From positions 1-64,000 of the forward strand of contig CALVNT010000008.1 in NCBI GenBank assembly GCA_944349925.1: a stretch of DNA of 64,000 nt, written 5' to 3'. Each line of letters opens with the position of its first letter. Positions within the stretch are counted from its first letter, which is position 1. Source of the stretch: an uncultured Clostridia bacterium. Lineage in GTDB: Bacteria > Bacillota > Clostridia > Christensenellales > UBA1242. Below the pieces are notes generated by a model. It was not told where the DNA came from and did not search any database. It saw only the letters and a program-made list of their open reading frames with translations. Below are positions 44,347 to 52,865 of this stretch, piece after piece. Position numbers and translations under genes: made by a program.

Positions 44347-46231
44347 AAAATTTTTCAGTTTCATTCAATTTGACAGTATAAGTTTGTGTGGCATCAGTCG
44401 GCAAACTTATTTCAATGTCTTCATTTCTTTTTTCAATAAAAGAATATTCTTCTATTATTTCACACCTATAATTACCTGTTAGTTTTGCTTTTTCAATAAT
44501 TGTATCTACATTGTTGTCATTATGTTCATTAACAAACCTAAAACTTAAATGCTTGTATGTATTATTTTTTATATTAACAAATTTGATTGCTATCGTTAAA
44601 ATATTTTTATTATTTTCCGAATCACCACCTTGTAATAACATTACAAAATTATAATCGCCTTCTTGTACTAGCCCTTGCTCAACTGCAAGTGGCATAACTT
44701 TATCAAAAATATTTACTTGCTCTTCTGTTAAACACTTCTGTGGTTCAAGACCTTTAATGTTTCTATTATACCCAGCATTTGCACTAAATTGAAAAAAAAT
44801 TGTCAAATCTATAGAATAATTTGTTCCATCTTTTTCAAACTGCACAACATTTTCGTCAATTTCACCATTTGTTTTTGCTTGCATTTGAGAAATGTTTATC
44901 GGCTCACTAAAAGTAAAAGTTGCACCTTGTAACCGAACCTTGTTATCATCACCCAGCATGCCTTTTCTAACGCCTAAAATTTGCACGCCATTGATTTTGT
45001 CGCCTTCTACATCAAAAGCCCATTTGAAAATCTCAATCTTCTTTGAACTTGAAGTTAAATCTTCCTTAGACATACTATTTCCAAACATATCTTTTATTCG
45101 AGCATCAGTAAGCAAAGTATCCTGCAAAATTTCAATGATTTTTTCTTTAACGCCGTCAATTTCAAAAACTTCATTCCAGTTTTCAAAATTTATTGTTTTT
45201 TCGACTTCTTTTTCTATCACATTTACAACATATTCTTTTGTTTTTTCGCCCGAAACAAGAATATTGTATCCCTCATACTTTGAAAAATCATTTGTCGAAC
45301 TAGAAAATTTTACACTTTCATTATTAAATTGATTTTGTGCTATTTCCTTGTCAAAAGTTCCATTTGCCATCAAATTTCCTTCAAAAACAAATTCGCAATT
45401 TTCAATTGTGTAGTTGTCTATAGCATAAGACAAGTTGACCTTTGTGCGGTCGTTTGCCTTGTCATAAGTTATGTCATTGACTGTTGGATAAAAAACTGTT
45501 TTATTGCTGTCAATAATATTTCCAAGCAAAAGGTTAAAAATTTCAAGTTCACTTTCGCTTATAGAAGATTTTACTTGAAGTTCTTCCACACTTGTGTTTT
45601 CAAAAGCAGACAATATTTTTTGGTCAACTTTGTTTGTATCAACAACATACAAATCGCCAAGCGCGTCAGTATAATAAAATTTTCCTTCCAAACTTACCGT
45701 TTGTTCTTCGCCGTCTTGATAAAAAGTCAAATTGTCATCATTTAATGCAAAAGTCCCGTTTTCATATTTTTTCGCATCAAAATCTTCTGCCGACAAAGAA
45801 ATCTCAGTGCTTTCTATTTTAAGCCCGTTTTTATCAACAACGACTGCAATTTTTCCGCTTCCATCATTATTTTCACTGCTTATTGAAACTATGCTATCTT
45901 CTCCGTAAGTGGCCTTAACTGCATCTTCAATTTTTTCGCTCAAAACAAAGTTGGTTCCAAGCAAAGAATATATTTCTGAAAGAGAAGTCACATCATTTAC
46001 ATCAACTTCTACATGTTCAACAATAGGAGGTTTTTCATTTACGACGCACCCCATAGCAGTCACTGCAACACCAGCAGAAGCAATTCCAATTCCTGCAACT
46101 TTCCAACCTTTAGATTTAAATTTATCTTTAAATTCTTTCAAATTTATACATAAAAATGCTTTAAACTCTTCCCACTTTGAAGGCCTGATAACTTCTCCGT
46201 TTTTAATATTACTCTTTTGTCTTTTCGCCAT
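44345..46231 (-). CDS. Large membrane-anchored extracytoplasmic protein (628 aa)
   Basis: Not recognised. A ~43-residue Lys-rich cytoplasmic tail precedes one hydrophobic segment ('WKVAGIGIASAGVAVTAMGC'), which ends in a lipobox-like 'MGC' and could be a membrane helix or lipoprotein cleavage. The remaining ~560 residues are outside, Glu/Asp/Asn/Lys-rich, with several repeated beta-type stretches ('NGTFALNDDNLTFYQDGEE' is one). Start by its ATG at the beginning of M-A-K-R-Q. Pairs with the lipoprotein gene downstream. Composition and size suggest an envelope scaffold; this is inference. Confidence 0.7.
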   Translation of the reverse strand: MAKRQKSNIKNGEVIRPSKWEEFKAFLCINLKEFKDKFKSKGWKVAGIGIASAGVAVTAMGCVVNEKPPIVEHVEVDVNDVTSLSEIYSLLGTNFVLSEKIEDAVKATYGEDSIVSISSENNDGSGKIAVVVDKNGLKIESTEISLSAEDFDAKKYENGTFALNDDNLTFYQDGEEQTVSLEGKFYYTDALGDLYVVDTNKVDQKILSAFENTSVEELQVKSSISESELEIFNLLLGNIIDSNKTVFYPTVNDITYDKANDRTKVNLSYAIDNYTIENCEFVFEGNLMANGTFDKEIAQNQFNNESVKFSSSTNDFSKYEGYNILVSGEKTKEYVVNVIEKEVEKTINFENWNEVFEIDGVKEKIIEILQDTLLTDARIKDMFGNSMSKEDLTSSSKKIEIFKWAFDVEGDKINGVQILGVRKGMLGDDNKVRLQGATFTFSEPINISQMQAKTNGEIDENVVQFEKDGTNYSIDLTIFFQFSANAGYNRNIKGLEPQKCLTEEQVNIFDKVMPLAVEQGLVQEGDYNFVMLLQGGDSENNKNILTIAIKFVNIKNNTYKHLSFRFVNEHNDNNVDTIIEKAKLTGNYRCEIIEEYSFIEKRNEDIEISLPTDATQTYTVKLNETEKF

Positions 46232-46398
46232 ACTCTTCTTCCTCTATAAAATTTTCTATTTATATTTTATCACAAACGATTTCAAATTTCAATACTTTTT
46301 TTCAAAAACGGCAAAACTTTAAAAGCTCTAAAAATTTTTTACTTTCAATTACAAAAAATGTCGAATTTTAATAATTTTAAAGTTATGGCTTTTAAAAA

Positions 46399-46416
46399 AG
46401 AGATACAATTATCTCT
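46399..46416 (-). terminator. Terminator after the small mTERF-like gene
   Basis: AGAGATA and TATCTCT pair around CAAT; on the minus strand a T-run follows. Lies immediately after the stop of the 106-aa gene. Confidence 0.65.
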
Positions 46417-46418
46417 CG

Positions 46419-46739
46419 TTAAATTAAAAAAGGATCTTTCTTTAAGGCCTCTTCAACATCTCCATATTTTTTCGTTATATTCTCAAGTTCTTTTGTCAAA
46501 CTTTCTACAGGCAAAACAAATATATTTGGATTAACTAAAAGTAAAGATGATATATCTTCTTGTGGATAACCATAATGAATTAAAGCGATCATATCTTCAG
46601 TAAACTCTTCTAATGTAATGTTTTCAAACATAGGTGCCATCATTTCTATGCTTTTGATTTCATCATCAGTTAAATCTAATTTTAAAAGAAAATGTTTTAA
46701 CTCTTTTTGCATACCTTTCCCCTTATTTATCCAAACCAA
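46419..46739 (-). CDS. Small mTERF-like helical protein (106 aa)
   Basis: A 106-aa all-helical protein whose sequence follows the mTERF-type unit: 'LTDDEIKSIEMMAPMFENI' and 'YPQEDISSLLLVNPNIFVLP', the latter with the N-P-x-[IL] feature of such repeats. It overlaps the end of the large repeat gene upstream, so the two form an operon and may work together. The ORF extends nine codons before the likely Met start (M-Q-K-E-L) after a GGGAAAGG-like site. A nucleic-acid-binding role is inferred from the fold. Confidence 0.6.
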   Translation of the reverse strand: MVWINKGKGMQKELKHFLLKLDLTDDEIKSIEMMAPMFENITLEEFTEDMIALIHYGYPQEDISSLLLVNPNIFVLPVESLTKELENITKKYGDVEEALKKDPFLI

Positions 46740-48342
46740 GTTCTTCTTCGGATAATTTTAAATCTAAGCCATCAATTTTTTCTGCCACCTTTTTATATTC
46801 CGCATTTATTTGTTTTACAGCTTCTTTTGTAAATGGATATCTTTCCATTAAAGTTTTACTATCAATATTATATTTTTGAAAAAAGTTTTTTTCGCTGATA
46901 AGTAGATCCATTGCCGTAATTTTTAATTTCCCTATTTCTCTTATTCCACATAGTCTAGCCCAAGTTTTTTTATGGCTTGTCATTTGCCAACAAGGTCTAT
47001 CTAAAAAAGAATCGGAACCATATGCAATATACAAAATCATATATCTTACTTTAAGGCTCTTCTCTGGTGCTGTTAATATATCTGGATGCTCAACTACAAC
47101 ACTATTATCAATTTTCAATTTTTTGATTGATTTATGTTTATTGATTATACTATCTTTATCCAATCCTAACAATGTTGGCATTTTGATAAGCATCTTACAG
47201 AATTCTTTCTTTGTTAATTTAAATTCTTCCATGTAAAATGTTTTTTTCGCTTGAACGCTATCTTTATCCAGTCCTATCAATGTTGGCATTTTAATAAACA
47301 TCTTACAAAATTCTTCATTTGTTAAGTCAAATTCTTCCATGTAAAATGTTTTTTTTGCTTGAACGCTTTCTTTATCCAATCCCAACAATGCTGGCATTTT
47401 AATGAAAATCTTACAAAATTCTTCCTTTGTTAATTTAAATTCTTTCATATAAAATGATTTTTTCGCTTGTATGTTATCTTCACTATAACATAATAATGCT
47501 GGCAAGACCTTAACTATCTTATCAAATTCTTCCTTTGTTAATTTAAATTCTTGGATATAAAACGATTTTTTATCTTTGACACTTTCTTTACTTAAACTTA
47601 ACAATGCTGGCAATTTTATAACCATCTTGCTAAATTCTTCCTTTGTTAATTTAAACTCTTGGATATAAAATGATTTTTTCGCTTGTATTTTATCTTCACT
47701 ATAACATAATAATGCTGGCAAGACCTTAACTATCTTATCAAATTCTTGCTTTGTTAATTTAAACTCTTGGATATAAAATGATTTTTTATCTTGAACACTT
47801 TCTTTACTTAAACTTAACAATGCTGGCATTTTGATAAGCATCTTCCCAAATTCTTCCTTTGTTAAGCCAAATTCTTCCATGCAAAATGCTTCTTTCGCTT
47901 GTATATTATCTTCACTATAACATAATAATGCTGGCAAGACCTTAACCATCTTATCAAATTCTTCCTTTGTTAAGCCAAATTCTTCCATGTAAAATGCTTC
48001 TTTCGCTTGAACGCTATCTTTATCAAATCCTAACAATGATGGCAAAATTTTAACCATCTTGCAAAATTCTGCTTTTGTTAAATTAAATTCTTCCATATAA
48101 AATGATATTTTTGCTCGAACACCATCTTCATTGTAACCCAACAATGCTGGGAAATTTACGATCATCTTCCCAAATTCTTCCTTTGTTAAATTAAATTCTT
48201 CCATATAAAATTTAATTTTTTCTTCAACTTTATTTTGATCTAAATATGAAATTCGTGAAAAGGTATCTTCTTTGCCTTCTAAATCTTTATCAATAAAACC
48301 AAATTTTTCTTTTAATATTTCTTTTATATCTTGTTTTGCCAT
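46723..48342 (-). CDS. mTERF-like tandem-repeat protein (539 aa)
   Basis: Ten consecutive 36-residue repeats occupy residues 40-399. Each follows x-A-K-x-x-F-Y-M-x-E-F-x-L-T-K-E-E-F, then x-K-M-V, then P-A-L-L with a S/D-rich turn, the helical pattern of mitochondrial transcription termination factor (mTERF) repeats. An eleventh, degenerate copy ('INKHKSIKKLKIDNSVVVEHPDIL') and a ~110-residue C-terminal region follow. No enzymatic motif or signal peptide. Repeats 4-5 and 6-7 are nearly identical as pairs, showing recent 216-bp duplication. mTERF proteins bind DNA or RNA in eukaryotic organelles; a bacterial member is unusual. The role is unknown. Confidence 0.8.
   Translation of the reverse strand: MAKQDIKEILKEKFGFIDKDLEGKEDTFSRISYLDQNKVEEKIKFYMEEFNLTKEEFGKMIVNFPALLGYNEDGVRAKISFYMEEFNLTKAEFCKMVKILPSLLGFDKDSVQAKEAFYMEEFGLTKEEFDKMVKVLPALLCYSEDNIQAKEAFCMEEFGLTKEEFGKMLIKMPALLSLSKESVQDKKSFYIQEFKLTKQEFDKIVKVLPALLCYSEDKIQAKKSFYIQEFKLTKEEFSKMVIKLPALLSLSKESVKDKKSFYIQEFKLTKEEFDKIVKVLPALLCYSEDNIQAKKSFYMKEFKLTKEEFCKIFIKMPALLGLDKESVQAKKTFYMEEFDLTNEEFCKMFIKMPTLIGLDKDSVQAKKTFYMEEFKLTKKEFCKMLIKMPTLLGLDKDSIINKHKSIKKLKIDNSVVVEHPDILTAPEKSLKVRYMILYIAYGSDSFLDRPCWQMTSHKKTWARLCGIREIGKLKITAMDLLISEKNFFQKYNIDSKTLMERYPFTKEAVKQINAEYKKVAEKIDGLDLKLSEEELGLDK
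47146..48225. repeat. Ten-copy 108-bp in-frame tandem repeat array
   Basis: Ten 108-bp units encode the mTERF-like repeats with no frame interruption. Unit pairs alternate in two sub-types (P-A-L-L-C-Y-S-E-D against P-A-L-L-S-L-S-K-E-S), so the higher-order unit is 216 bp. Slippage or recombination could vary the copy number between strains. Confidence 0.85.
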
Positions 48343-48419
48343 GATTTCTCCTATAAAAATAGGATAACATATAATTTAATATAAGTCAATATACATCAAT
48401 ATTTGAATTGAATAGAAAA

Positions 48420-48541
48420 TTATCTATTTTTACTTTGTCTTAGCACATTTAGGCAAATTCCAACTCCTGCCATAAACACAGTTACCGAAGTTCCTCCGCT
48501 TGAAATAAATGGAAGAGGCAAACCTGTTGGAGGAATTGAAC
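48420..48541 (-). pseudogene. Duplicated ftsW 3' end (fragment A)
   Basis: The translated frame 'SIPPTGLPLPFISSGGTSVT' and onwards to an in-frame stop ('LNVLRQSKNR') copies the last third of the FtsW C-terminal region. 48457-48530 is identical, base for base, to 50510-50583 of ftsW (74 bp), and similarity goes on for ten more bases after one mismatch. The sequence upstream of 48541 is unrelated. Copying must be recent. Confidence 0.9.
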
Positions 48542-48874
48542 ATGTTAAAATAAGTTCGTGCACTAGTAATAAAATCTAACGGATTATAAGTTTTTATCTA
48601 AAATTCATAAACTACTTTGTTACATAATTTTAATCATAAGAATTTGCATTTAGTCTTTTATTCAAAAATTCTATAAAAGATTTATTTTTGTTATCGTTGG
48701 GTTGTAAATTTCAAACAAATAAAATTTTGTTTTCAAAACTATTTCTCGTATTACTATGTATGAAAATTTATCGTTTGCCAACAAAAAGCCTTTATTTACT
48801 AACAAGTGTACATTTATTCAAATATAAAGTAAAAACTGTATTATTAATTTATTCTTACAAGTGAGTTAAAATTG
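48542..48874. other. Intergenic, no gene seen
   Basis: AT-rich with no open frame worth calling and no clear hairpin. It separates ftsW fragment A from the transglutaminase-like gene. Confidence 0.5.
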
Positions 48875-49495
48875 TTATATGGTTAACCCTTTTGAAATTT
48901 CTATCATTTCATTATTGTGTTCTTTCATTGTTTGTTTTTTCCCTAAATCTAACCCTCTATAATATGATATGTAGTCGTTGCTTCCACCAACTTGATAATT
49001 TAGGTGGATATAATTACAATCATAATTATTTTCTATTTTTTTAAAAGTTGGGTCAACTAAAATCCATTTTCCATTAAAATAGCACTCACAAAAAGAATGC
49101 CCCTTGCAAACAGTTATATCTTTATTATTTTTAACATCTTCAACAAATGATTTTTCAGCTGTATGCAAAAGTGTTGCAGGTATGCCAAGTTGTCTAGCAA
49201 AAGTAACAAACAATGTCGCCCAATCTGTACACCCCGTAGCCACGCCACTCTTCCAAATTTCTTTTGCAGTTCTTTGAAATTTATTTTTTATAGAAAATTC
49301 TTCACTATTTGAACTTGTTACATGTGCATGTACCCATCTCATTAAACTTTCAATGTCATTCGCGTGAGAATGCGTATTTTTGTCATACAATATTTTATTT
49401 TTTACTATTTCACCACTCAAAAATGGTTCGGTTAAAACTCCTGCTTGTAGATAAGTTTGAATATCATTTATATTTAGTTTATTTAATTCCTTCAT
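48875..49495 (-). CDS. Transglutaminase-like superfamily protein (206 aa)
   Basis: The papain-like transglutaminase core is readable: catalytic Cys in 'GVATGCTDWATLFVTFARQL', His in 'CKGHSFCECYF' and Asp in 'WILVDPTF'. The N-terminal ~60 residues are helical. No signal peptide, so it is probably cytoplasmic. Members act as proteases, amidases or cross-linkers; substrate unknown. It stands between two ftsW-derived fragments and is likely recently acquired. The start M-K-E-L lacks a strong ribosome site. Confidence 0.8.
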   Translation of the reverse strand: MKELNKLNINDIQTYLQAGVLTEPFLSGEIVKNKILYDKNTHSHANDIESLMRWVHAHVTSSNSEEFSIKNKFQRTAKEIWKSGVATGCTDWATLFVTFARQLGIPATLLHTAEKSFVEDVKNNKDITVCKGHSFCECYFNGKWILVDPTFKKIENNYDCNYIHLNYQVGGSNDYISYYRGLDLGKKQTMKEHNNEMIEISKGLTI

Positions 49496-49560
49496 ATTTA
49501 TTTAATTTCTCCATATATGACAATTTTACCATATTTCCAACATTTCCGCAATTGTTTTTA

Positions 49561-49671
49561 CTTTGTTTTGCAACATACAAACAAATACCAAGCCAAGCCA
49601 TAAAAACAGTAACTGAAGTCCCACCACTTGAAATGACAGGAAGAGAACGTAATTTTGGTAATATTGAACCT
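49561..49671 (-). pseudogene. Diverged ftsW 3'-end fragment (fragment B)
   Basis: The frame reads 'VISSGGTSVTVFMAWLGICL' then Y-V-A-K-Q-S-K, clearly FtsW C-terminal sequence ('ISSGGTSVTVFMAGVGICLN' in the real gene), but far more diverged than fragment A. Its upstream side starts 'GSILP'. It is therefore an older or differently derived copy. No start codon or full length. Confidence 0.8.
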
Positions 49672-49796
49672 ATTTAAATCAATTACTTCGCTTACAAAAA
49701 ATAGTTAAAATTATATTTCTTACCATTTTATAATTAAAATTTAATTTTATTTTACTTTCGAATTAATTTTTTTTACAAATAATTGATTATTTATTT

Positions 49797-50342
49797 CTAT
49801 ACTTTGTTCCATTCTTCTTTTAAAAGTCCGTAACAATACAAATCTACAAATTTATTGTTTTTAATTCTTGCCTTTCTTTCAATGCCTTCTTGAACAAATC
49901 CAAGTTTGCTTGCCAACTTTTTACTTGCATCATTTTTATTCCAAATAACAACTTTTATTCTATTCATTTTAACAATATTAAAAATGTAATTTATTAAACA
50001 CTTCACTGCTTCATAGGCAAACCCTTGATTTTGGAATTTAGGGCTTAATCCCCAACCAATTTCACACCATTTATGTTTAATATTCCAATCTTCTATCGAC
50101 ACACTTCCTATAAGTTTATTGTTATAAAAAATTCCCCATAACAAATTAGGTTCATCTTTATTGTCATAATTCTTAATAATTGAATTTAATGATATTTCAT
50201 ATTCTTGTTTTGTTTTAACATCGGTTGGTAAAAATTTATGATATTCTCTGTTGCTTTTCCATTCTACATAATCATTTAAATTCTTTTTTGTTATTTTTTT
50301 TAAAACCAATCTTTCAGTTTTTAGAGTTTTCACTTGTATCAT
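49797..50342 (-). CDS. GNAT-family N-acetyltransferase, RimJ/RimL-like (181 aa)
   Basis: RimJ/RimL-type acetyltransferase: 'KTERLVLKKITKKNL' start, 'GSVSIEDWN', acetyl-CoA loop 'GWGLSPKFQNQGFAYEAVK' (G-x-x-G/A variant 'QNQGFAYEA'), 'WNKNDASKKLASKLGF' and a final 'YGLLKEEW'. These acetylate protein N-termini or small molecules. It sits between ftsW and its diverged fragment and is probably accessory. The start follows no strong ribosome site. It is not a close copy of the acetyltransferase at 6.2 kb. Confidence 0.85.
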   Translation of the reverse strand: MIQVKTLKTERLVLKKITKKNLNDYVEWKSNREYHKFLPTDVKTKQEYEISLNSIIKNYDNKDEPNLLWGIFYNNKLIGSVSIEDWNIKHKWCEIGWGLSPKFQNQGFAYEAVKCLINYIFNIVKMNRIKVVIWNKNDASKKLASKLGFVQEGIERKARIKNNKFVDLYCYGLLKEEWNKV

Positions 50343-50424
50343 ATATAAACCATTTACAATATTGTAACAAAAAATATAAAAATTGTAAACAAGAAATTTG
50401 CCTTTTAAGACTTTTTGTCTTAAT

Positions 50425-51585
50425 TTATATTTTTTGTTTTATTTTCTTATTGACTATTTTTACTTTTTTGTAATCTTGTCCTTGACTTTGTCTTAAAACA
50501 TTTAAACATATTCCAACTCCTGCCATAAACACAGTTACCGAAGTTCCTCCGCTTGAAATAAATGGAAGAGGCAAACCTGTTGGCGGAATTGAACCTGTAA
50601 CAACTGCTATATTTAATAATGTTTGAACGCCTATGATAAACGCCACACCACTTACTAGCATGGCACCAAAGCGGTCTTTTGCATTTAATGCTATTTTTAT
50701 AAGATTGTAAATAAGTGCCACAAAAACAAACATGAGCATACATAAACCAAAGAAACCTATTTCTTCTCCAATTATAGATAAAATAAAATCAGATTCTGCA
50801 AATGGCAAAAAAAGATATTTTTGTCTTGAATTAAAGAGTCCAACACCGAATAGTCCACCACTTCCTAGCCCATAAAGAGATTGTATAAGTTGAAAACCTT
50901 CCCCTTGTGGTGACGCCCAAGGATCAATAAATGCCATAAGTCTTTTTAGTCTATAAGGCTCAAGGACTACAAGCAAAGGGACAACTGCTCCCGCTGGGAT
51001 TGAAAACATAAGAGTGTGCTTTTTGCTCATACCACCAATTATCAACATGAAAAGTGTAACAAAAGCAATGCACATAGTTACGCTCATGCTTGGCTCTAAC
51101 ATTGTTAAAACGCAAATACTACCCCCTGCAATTAAGACTGGCAAAAGACCTTTAAATGTTTTTACTTTGTCATGGTTATCCGACATATAGCCAGCAATAA
51201 AAATGATGAGAGCAAACTTCGCAATTTCAGAAGGTTGAATAGAAATTCCTAAAATCGAAATCCATCGTTTCGCGCCATAACTTTCCATGCCAAGACCGGG
51301 CACAAAAACCAAAACAAGCAAAACGATAGCAATTATCAATATCCATAGCTTGTATTTTTTTAGTATATGATAATCAACAAAACTAAAAAAAATCATAGCA
51401 ACTATGCCAAGCACAACTCCGAAAATTTGTTTAAAAAGAAAAAAGTATTGGTTGCCATAATGATACTGCGCGCTATAAAAACTAGCGCTGTAAACCATGA
51501 TGCAACCAAAAATTGTCAGTGCAAGCACAAGAAATATAATTTTAAAAATGTCTCTATTGCATTTCGATTTTATCGTAAACACCAA
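50425..51585 (-). CDS. ftsW: Peptidoglycan glycosyltransferase FtsW
   Basis: SEDS-family lipid-II polymerase of the divisome, ~10 membrane helices, 386 aa. SEDS features visible: 'GYGAKRWISILGISIQPSEI', the long extracytoplasmic loop with 'FLPFAESDFILSIIGEEIGFFG' and 'NIAVVTGSIPPTGLPLPFIS' at the C-terminal end, where the catalytic Asp lies in the 'AESDFI' stretch. The start is a TTG after AAGGAG, 32 bp inside the murD end, so the two overlap. Its last part has been copied twice downstream. The partner PBP gene is not in the window. Confidence 0.95.
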   Translation of the reverse strand: MVFTIKSKCNRDIFKIIFLVLALTIFGCIMVYSASFYSAQYHYGNQYFFLFKQIFGVVLGIVAMIFFSFVDYHILKKYKLWILIIAIVLLVLVFVPGLGMESYGAKRWISILGISIQPSEIAKFALIIFIAGYMSDNHDKVKTFKGLLPVLIAGGSICVLTMLEPSMSVTMCIAFVTLFMLIIGGMSKKHTLMFSIPAGAVVPLLVVLEPYRLKRLMAFIDPWASPQGEGFQLIQSLYGLGSGGLFGVGLFNSRQKYLFLPFAESDFILSIIGEEIGFFGLCMLMFVFVALIYNLIKIALNAKDRFGAMLVSGVAFIIGVQTLLNIAVVTGSIPPTGLPLPFISSGGTSVTVFMAGVGICLNVLRQSQGQDYKKVKIVNKKIKQKI

Positions 51586-52864
51586 ACATAATCTCCTTGA
51601 AGACTTCGCCTCTTACAGCATATGAAGAAAATTCGTCAAAACTTGCGCATGCTGGAGCAAGCAAAATTTTTTGACCTTTTTGCGCATTTTCTTTTGCATA
51701 AAAGGACGCATTTTTCATGCTAGAAAAAAGTTTTGGCAGATATCCATATTTACTTGCACAGTCAAAAACTTCTTGCCCACATTGACCAAAGCATAAAACA
51801 TTTTCAAGGTCATAACCTTGTGAAAATATTTCATCAAATTTGCAGTCTTTGTTTTGTCCACCAATTAAAAGCGTTATCTTTTTTCCGCCCAGCGATTCAA
51901 TAGCACTTATGCACGCTGAAACATTTGTAGCTTTAGAATCATCAAAAACATCTGCTCCATTAACTTGCCCAAGAAATTCAAGCCTATGTGAAGGAGCTTT
52001 AAATTGCATGATCGCCTTTTTTATAAAAGCAGGCTTGATTTTGTACTGGCAAGAAATTGCAACCGCCGCTAAAACATTTTCAAGATTTTTTTCACCAAAT
52101 AATGGAATATCATTACATGAAATTATTTTTGTTTTATTGAAATAGATTGCACAATTTTTGACAAAAACACCTTTGCTAAGCATTTTTTTTGAAAAATACA
52201 AGACTTTTTTGTGTAAAACGAAGTTTTTACTTATCTCATCATCAAAATTTAAAACGATTTTTTGTCTTCTTGGTTTTGGCAATATTTTTTTCTTAACTTT
52301 AATATATTCATCAAAACTACCATGTCGATCAATATGGTCAGGCGCAATATTTAACACGCATGCAAGCGAAGGAAGAAAATATTTTGAAAGTTCAAGTTGA
52401 AAGTTGCTTACTTCACAAACAACAAAACTTTTTTTAGTGGTCTTTAATGCTACTGCGGACAAAGGCAGACCAATATTGCCACAAACAAAAGTTTCTTTCC
52501 CTGCTTGCTTAAAAATTTCTCCCACAAGCGAAGTTACCGTAGTCTTTCCGTTTGTTCCTGTAATTGCAACAATGTTTCCATTGCAAAAAAGAAAACCTAA
52601 ATCAAGTTCGCTAATAACAGGCACTTTATTAACAATGAAAAAACTTATAAGTTTGTTGCCTAAAACTTTAATACCCGGACTAACAACCACTAAATCAAAT
52701 TTTTTTATTGTGGGATTTTTTTCAAACGAATAAAAAGAGGAAAATTTGTTTTCATCATCATATATGCTCACGCAAGCCCCTTTATCGTGAAGCAATTTGC
52801 AAGCAGATTGCCCACTAGATGCAAGACCATATACAAGAACATTTTTTCCTCTTAAATTAAACAT
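51554..52864 (-). CDS. murD: UDP-N-acetylmuramoyl-alanine--D-glutamate ligase
   Basis: Adds D-Glu to UDP-MurNAc-L-Ala. Mur-ligase features: ATP loop 'ITGTNGKTTVTSLVGEIF', 'NIAPDHIDRHGSF', 'DDSKATNVSACISAIESL' and 'LLAPACASFDEFSSYAVRG' near the end. 436 aa. Overlaps ftsW and abuts mraY. The dcw order mraY-murD-ftsW is conserved. Confidence 0.96.
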   Translation of the reverse strand: MFNLRGKNVLVYGLASSGQSACKLLHDKGACVSIYDDENKFSSFYSFEKNPTIKKFDLVVVSPGIKVLGNKLISFFIVNKVPVISELDLGFLFCNGNIVAITGTNGKTTVTSLVGEIFKQAGKETFVCGNIGLPLSAVALKTTKKSFVVCEVSNFQLELSKYFLPSLACVLNIAPDHIDRHGSFDEYIKVKKKILPKPRRQKIVLNFDDEISKNFVLHKKVLYFSKKMLSKGVFVKNCAIYFNKTKIISCNDIPLFGEKNLENVLAAVAISCQYKIKPAFIKKAIMQFKAPSHRLEFLGQVNGADVFDDSKATNVSACISAIESLGGKKITLLIGGQNKDCKFDEIFSQGYDLENVLCFGQCGQEVFDCASKYGYLPKLFSSMKNASFYAKENAQKGQKILLAPACASFDEFSSYAVRGEVFKEIMFGVYDKIEMQ

Positions 52865-52865
52865 A

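Noticed and set aside
45329-45745. Open frames opposite the 628-aa gene
   Set aside because: Low-complexity shadow frames with no start signal or known protein.
47146-48225. The 108-bp array as CRISPR or phage repeat
   Set aside because: Units are contiguous, coding and in one frame, with no spacers.
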